Positions 61,401 through 64,000 of a stretch of DNA of 64,000 nucleotides are shown here, in pieces. The position numbers were made by a program, and so were the translations under genes. The first letter of the stretch is position 1. Each line of letters starts with the position of its first letter. This DNA comes from Parasponia andersonii (Eukaryota; Streptophyta; Magnoliopsida; Rosales; Cannabaceae), in NCBI GenBank assembly GCA_002914805.1, contig JXTB01000493.1:219588-283587 (forward strand), written 5' to 3'. The notes below the pieces were generated by a model. The model saw nothing but the letters and a program-made list of their open reading frames with translations, was not told the origin of the DNA and ran no database searches.

Positions 61401-63250
61401 TATTTATCCCTTGGTTTGTCGAAAGAAAGTCATGTTTTCGTAAAATTACTCTCTCACAAAAGATAAAGCCATGTTGCTTCTTTCCATTTACAGAAATACC
61501 TTGGAGAAAAGTTTGGTCCTGAAGAGATACTTCCTTGGATTAAACATCATATTGGAAATGGCTTTGTAGGTTAGTGTTGACTAAGAATAAAGGATTTTTG
61601 AGAATAGGATGTATGATATATTGTTACATTAGTAGAGGGTTTTTGGCTTTTTGTAGCAACTTGTACTGATTATGAACAGGGTTCTAGATGATTTTGTGGA
61701 TTTCAAAGTTTAATTTTATTGCTATTTGTATGTTCCAGCTCTTGAAAATTTGTTGAAAGACAATGTTGGAAGATATGCAACTGGAGATGAAGTCTTCCTG
61801 GTTTGAAAAAAAATTCAGTCCTCAAATATTATTATTTTTCTCTGTCATTATGCTATTTGGTTTTGTAGATAGGTCTTCATTTTACTGATTAAAGTTGCTG
61901 ACGAGGCAGAGAGGTTTAACATTTTTAGTATACCACCAGACAAACATGTCTAAAAGTTGTCTGACATATTTACTACTATTTGCAGGCAGATTTATTCTTA
62001 GCACCCCAAATATATTCTTACACTACCAGATTCAATCTTGACCTGGTACTAGTTCTTTTCTATGTTCAAGTGTATTAACATTACAGAAATACTACCTAAT
62101 ATATATATTTATATGGTAATGTCAATATTTGCGATGTTCCCTTGTGTCTATTCGTGCTATTTTTGTTGCACATAAATTCATTTTTAAACAATAAGGAGGA
62201 AAATTTTCAAAGTTTTGGGTAAAGTATGGTCTTTCTTACTGTTCTTCTTTCTACATCAAGATTATTTGCATATCACATTTCTGAAAACTTCTACTTGGTA
62301 TGGTTAATGGTGGCTCTTCCGTTTAAATTGCTCGATGTGATTACTGTAAGGTTAGTGCGTGAAATGCCTCAAAGCTGCTGGGACTGTGATCACCTATCTA
62401 CTCTCTGATTGCTTCAACTTAAAATTATTCTGGCTTTACGCCAGTTTTATCTTATTAGTTTCACAGAGAAAGTATGGTTGTAGTAGATTAGCGACCATGA
62501 AACATAGTTCATCTTTTAGTCCGAAACTGAAATGATGAAATGAATTTCCTGTTATTAAGACAATATGTTGGTCCTTGGGTACAGTTGGACTTGTGCAAGT
62601 TCCCCACAAGTGGTGTGCCACAGCTCCCTGCCAGCTCTTCTATGTAGTAAGCAATACGTAAAGGTTCTAGTGTCAAGAGCGGGTTAAGAGGTAAGTTCAA
62701 GATGTAAAATTGGGATAATAACTCAAAACAGATACGAGTGATAAATTAGTTTGTGTAAGATTGATATTAATATTAGAGAGAAGACTAAGTGGATAGATGA
62801 AAATGGACCTACAGGCTTTTATCTGTAGACGAGGAAAATAATGTGGTCTGATGGTTATAATTCATTGAGTTGTATGGGTGGTTTTGTCACTTATCTTTAT
62901 TTGGTTAGGTTAGACTGTATTAGGTGTCCTTTTCTTCTGATAACATCTTTGCTTTGTTAATGTGTATTTGTGTTGTGTGTTTTCTTTTCTATCGAGTCCC
63001 TTTTTTTTACCAGCTCCGGTGTTCTTCTGCCTTTGTTTGGTAGAAACCTAGTGTCAAAATTTTTGAAGGTTGTACCAGACTAGTAAACGCACAGTTCTCC
63101 ATCTATCTCCTGACAATTTTTCACTTGATCTATGTGCAGAACCAGTTTCCTCTTTTGTCCCGGCTGAATGAGGCATACAGTCAAGTGTCAGAATTTCAAA
63201 ATGCCATACCAGAAAAGCAGCCAGATAATCCTTCCTCAGGCACTAGTTAG
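55468..63250 (+). CDS. GSTZ: Glutathione S-transferase zeta (GSTZ-2), ten exons, LINE in intron 5
   Basis: Second zeta GST with the same exon plan: 55468-55470, 55591-55687, 55795-55851, 55999-56084, 56175-56246, 61313-61366, 61494-61569, 61739-61800, 61986-62045, 63140-63250; 678 nt, 225 aa, no lesion. It shares the GC-AG first intron after ATG and the SSC motif at 20-22. Compared with GSTZ-1, exons 1-5 and 10 differ at a single silent site, while exons 6-9 carry 13 differences and eight replacements: S108N, F117L, A120V, P122L, L147F, Y157N, A158V, I184R. The QPxQN core is kept. Intron 5 spans 56247-61312 because of a 4.4 kb antisense LINE; its splice sites are intact. Intron 9 lacks about 360 bp present in GSTZ-1. 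Whether the long intron is spliced efficiently cannot be told from sequence. Confidence 0.92.
56409..60783 (-). mobile_element. L1-type LINE with RNase H, 5'-truncated, in GSTZ-2 intron 5
   Basis: Target duplication GCTCTATCTA at 56399-56408 and 60784-60793. A poly-T run after 56410 is the element's poly-A tail. Read on the minus strand: apurinic endonuclease (from RHRPEILCL near 60750; [21 protein letters not shown]), then reverse transcriptase ([52 protein letters not shown] at about 58745-58775), a zinc-knuckle-like region ([16 protein letters not shown]), and a C-terminal RNase H ([41 protein letters not shown]). The start lies inside the endonuclease, so ORF1 and the promoter are lost. 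Several stops and frameshifts make it inactive. The GSTZ-1 intron shows the empty site. Confidence 0.95.
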
Positions 63251-64000
63251 AGACAAATGAGTTAAGAAGGTTGCTGAATAGACACACTGTCTGAATAATA
63301 CAAACAGGAGAATAATGATAAGTGGTAGTTTATGCACGTACATAATGCTTTGGATATCTGTCAAATCTGAGAAAACGGGCTTGTGCCGCTTCAACTGATT
63401 GTGGGTTGGTCGTGTTATGGTCTTTGTTATCCTAGCATGTTACTTAAAATAAGTTCCAATGAAAGAAATTTTTATCTAAGCCTCAATGCTAAGAGATGGC
63501 TGGGGAGGTGGTGTTGTGTAAAACTTTTCCCTTACATAATTTAGTCTCGACTGGAAGTCCTGAAAATTTTAAGGATTGTTTATTATAGTCCAGCATATCT
63601 CAAAGACAGTCGACGTGAAAGTCATGGTATAAATTATAATTCAGAAAAGTCCAACTTGAGCGTTTGTCCTTCAAAGATCCGGAGAAAGCATAAAACAGGT
63701 CATCGTGCACTTATAATACAAAAAATACAAAGAATTCAAGGGTGCGTTGTTTGCAATGTCTACATAATCATTTTTCATGAACTCCTAATACAACTAAAAG
63801 AGATTAAATTTGCTTGGCTTTCAAATTATTGCAGAGCTAATGGAAACCAATAATACCAAATATTAGAAGAACAAATTGAAGACATATTCAACTCCATTAC
63901 ATTCTCTTTTCTTCGAGGGAAAACCGTACGAACTACGTTAAATGGAATCAAATATGATATCTATAGAAACAAACTCGATAAACAAATCTCTATAACAATT
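63251..64000. other. 3' flank of GSTZ-2, continuing the GSTZ duplication
   Basis: Collinear with 35203-36222 behind GSTZ-1, including AGTGGTAGTTTATGCACGTA near both genes and the final AAACAAACT(G/C)GATA(G/A)AC. The one large difference is at about 63492-63545, where roughly 55 bp stands in place of about 310 bp. The duplication runs off the window; its right end is not seen. No gene. Confidence 0.75.

Overview
This is a nuclear segment of a flowering plant, most likely a eudicot. It is AT-rich, its genes have many short exons with plant-type splice sites, and it is full of plant transposons (Copia, chromodomain Ty3/gypsy, LINE, hAT, MITEs). I cannot fix the family or species from sequence alone. 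No prokaryotic-type features (operons, CRISPR) are present, and I saw no tRNA or rRNA gene.

Layout. (1) 1.34-8.70 kb, minus: a complete nine-exon FRO7-type ferric-chelate reductase gene (FRO-A, 737 aa). Its third intron carries a 2.27 kb hAT-type transposon, and that transposon holds five in-frame exons of a POT1 (telomere protection) gene. (2) 8.7-23.5 kb: gene-free, repeat-rich spacer with LINE debris, an LTR-like block, a Mutator-type MITE, a fold-back element and two members of a dispersed MITE-like family. (3) 23.55-29.14 kb, minus: FRO-B, a complete tandem copy of the same gene (740 aa). (4) 31.43-35.20 kb, plus: GSTZ-1, a ten-exon zeta-class glutathione transferase / maleylacetoacetate isomerase gene (225 aa), divergent from FRO-B. 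(5) 37.09-39.64 kb, minus: MFAP1, a spliceosome protein (433 aa, two coding exons). (6) 40-55.4 kb: spacer with a decayed Copia element, a GC-rich repeat island, the 3' end of a chromodomain gypsy element with its LTR, and a 0.9 kb three-unit tandem repeat. (7) 55.47-63.25 kb, plus: GSTZ-2, a second complete zeta GST gene whose intron 5 is swollen by a 4.4 kb 5'-truncated LINE with a 10 bp target-site duplication. The GSTZ duplication block runs on to the window end.

The gene content is therefore two local duplications (FRO, about 20-22 kb apart; GSTZ, about 24-26 kb apart) around one single-copy housekeeping gene. All five genes read through with intact frames when spliced at canonical sites, plus one GC-AG intron in each GSTZ. 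They need not act together: FRO reduces Fe(III) at organelle or plasma membranes, GSTZ works in tyrosine degradation, and MFAP1 in pre-mRNA splicing.

Most notable: the hAT element that captured POT1 exons inside a FRO intron; the mosaic divergence of the GSTZ pair (near-identical ends, diverged exons 6-9); and a GC-AG intron placed directly after the GSTZ start codon.
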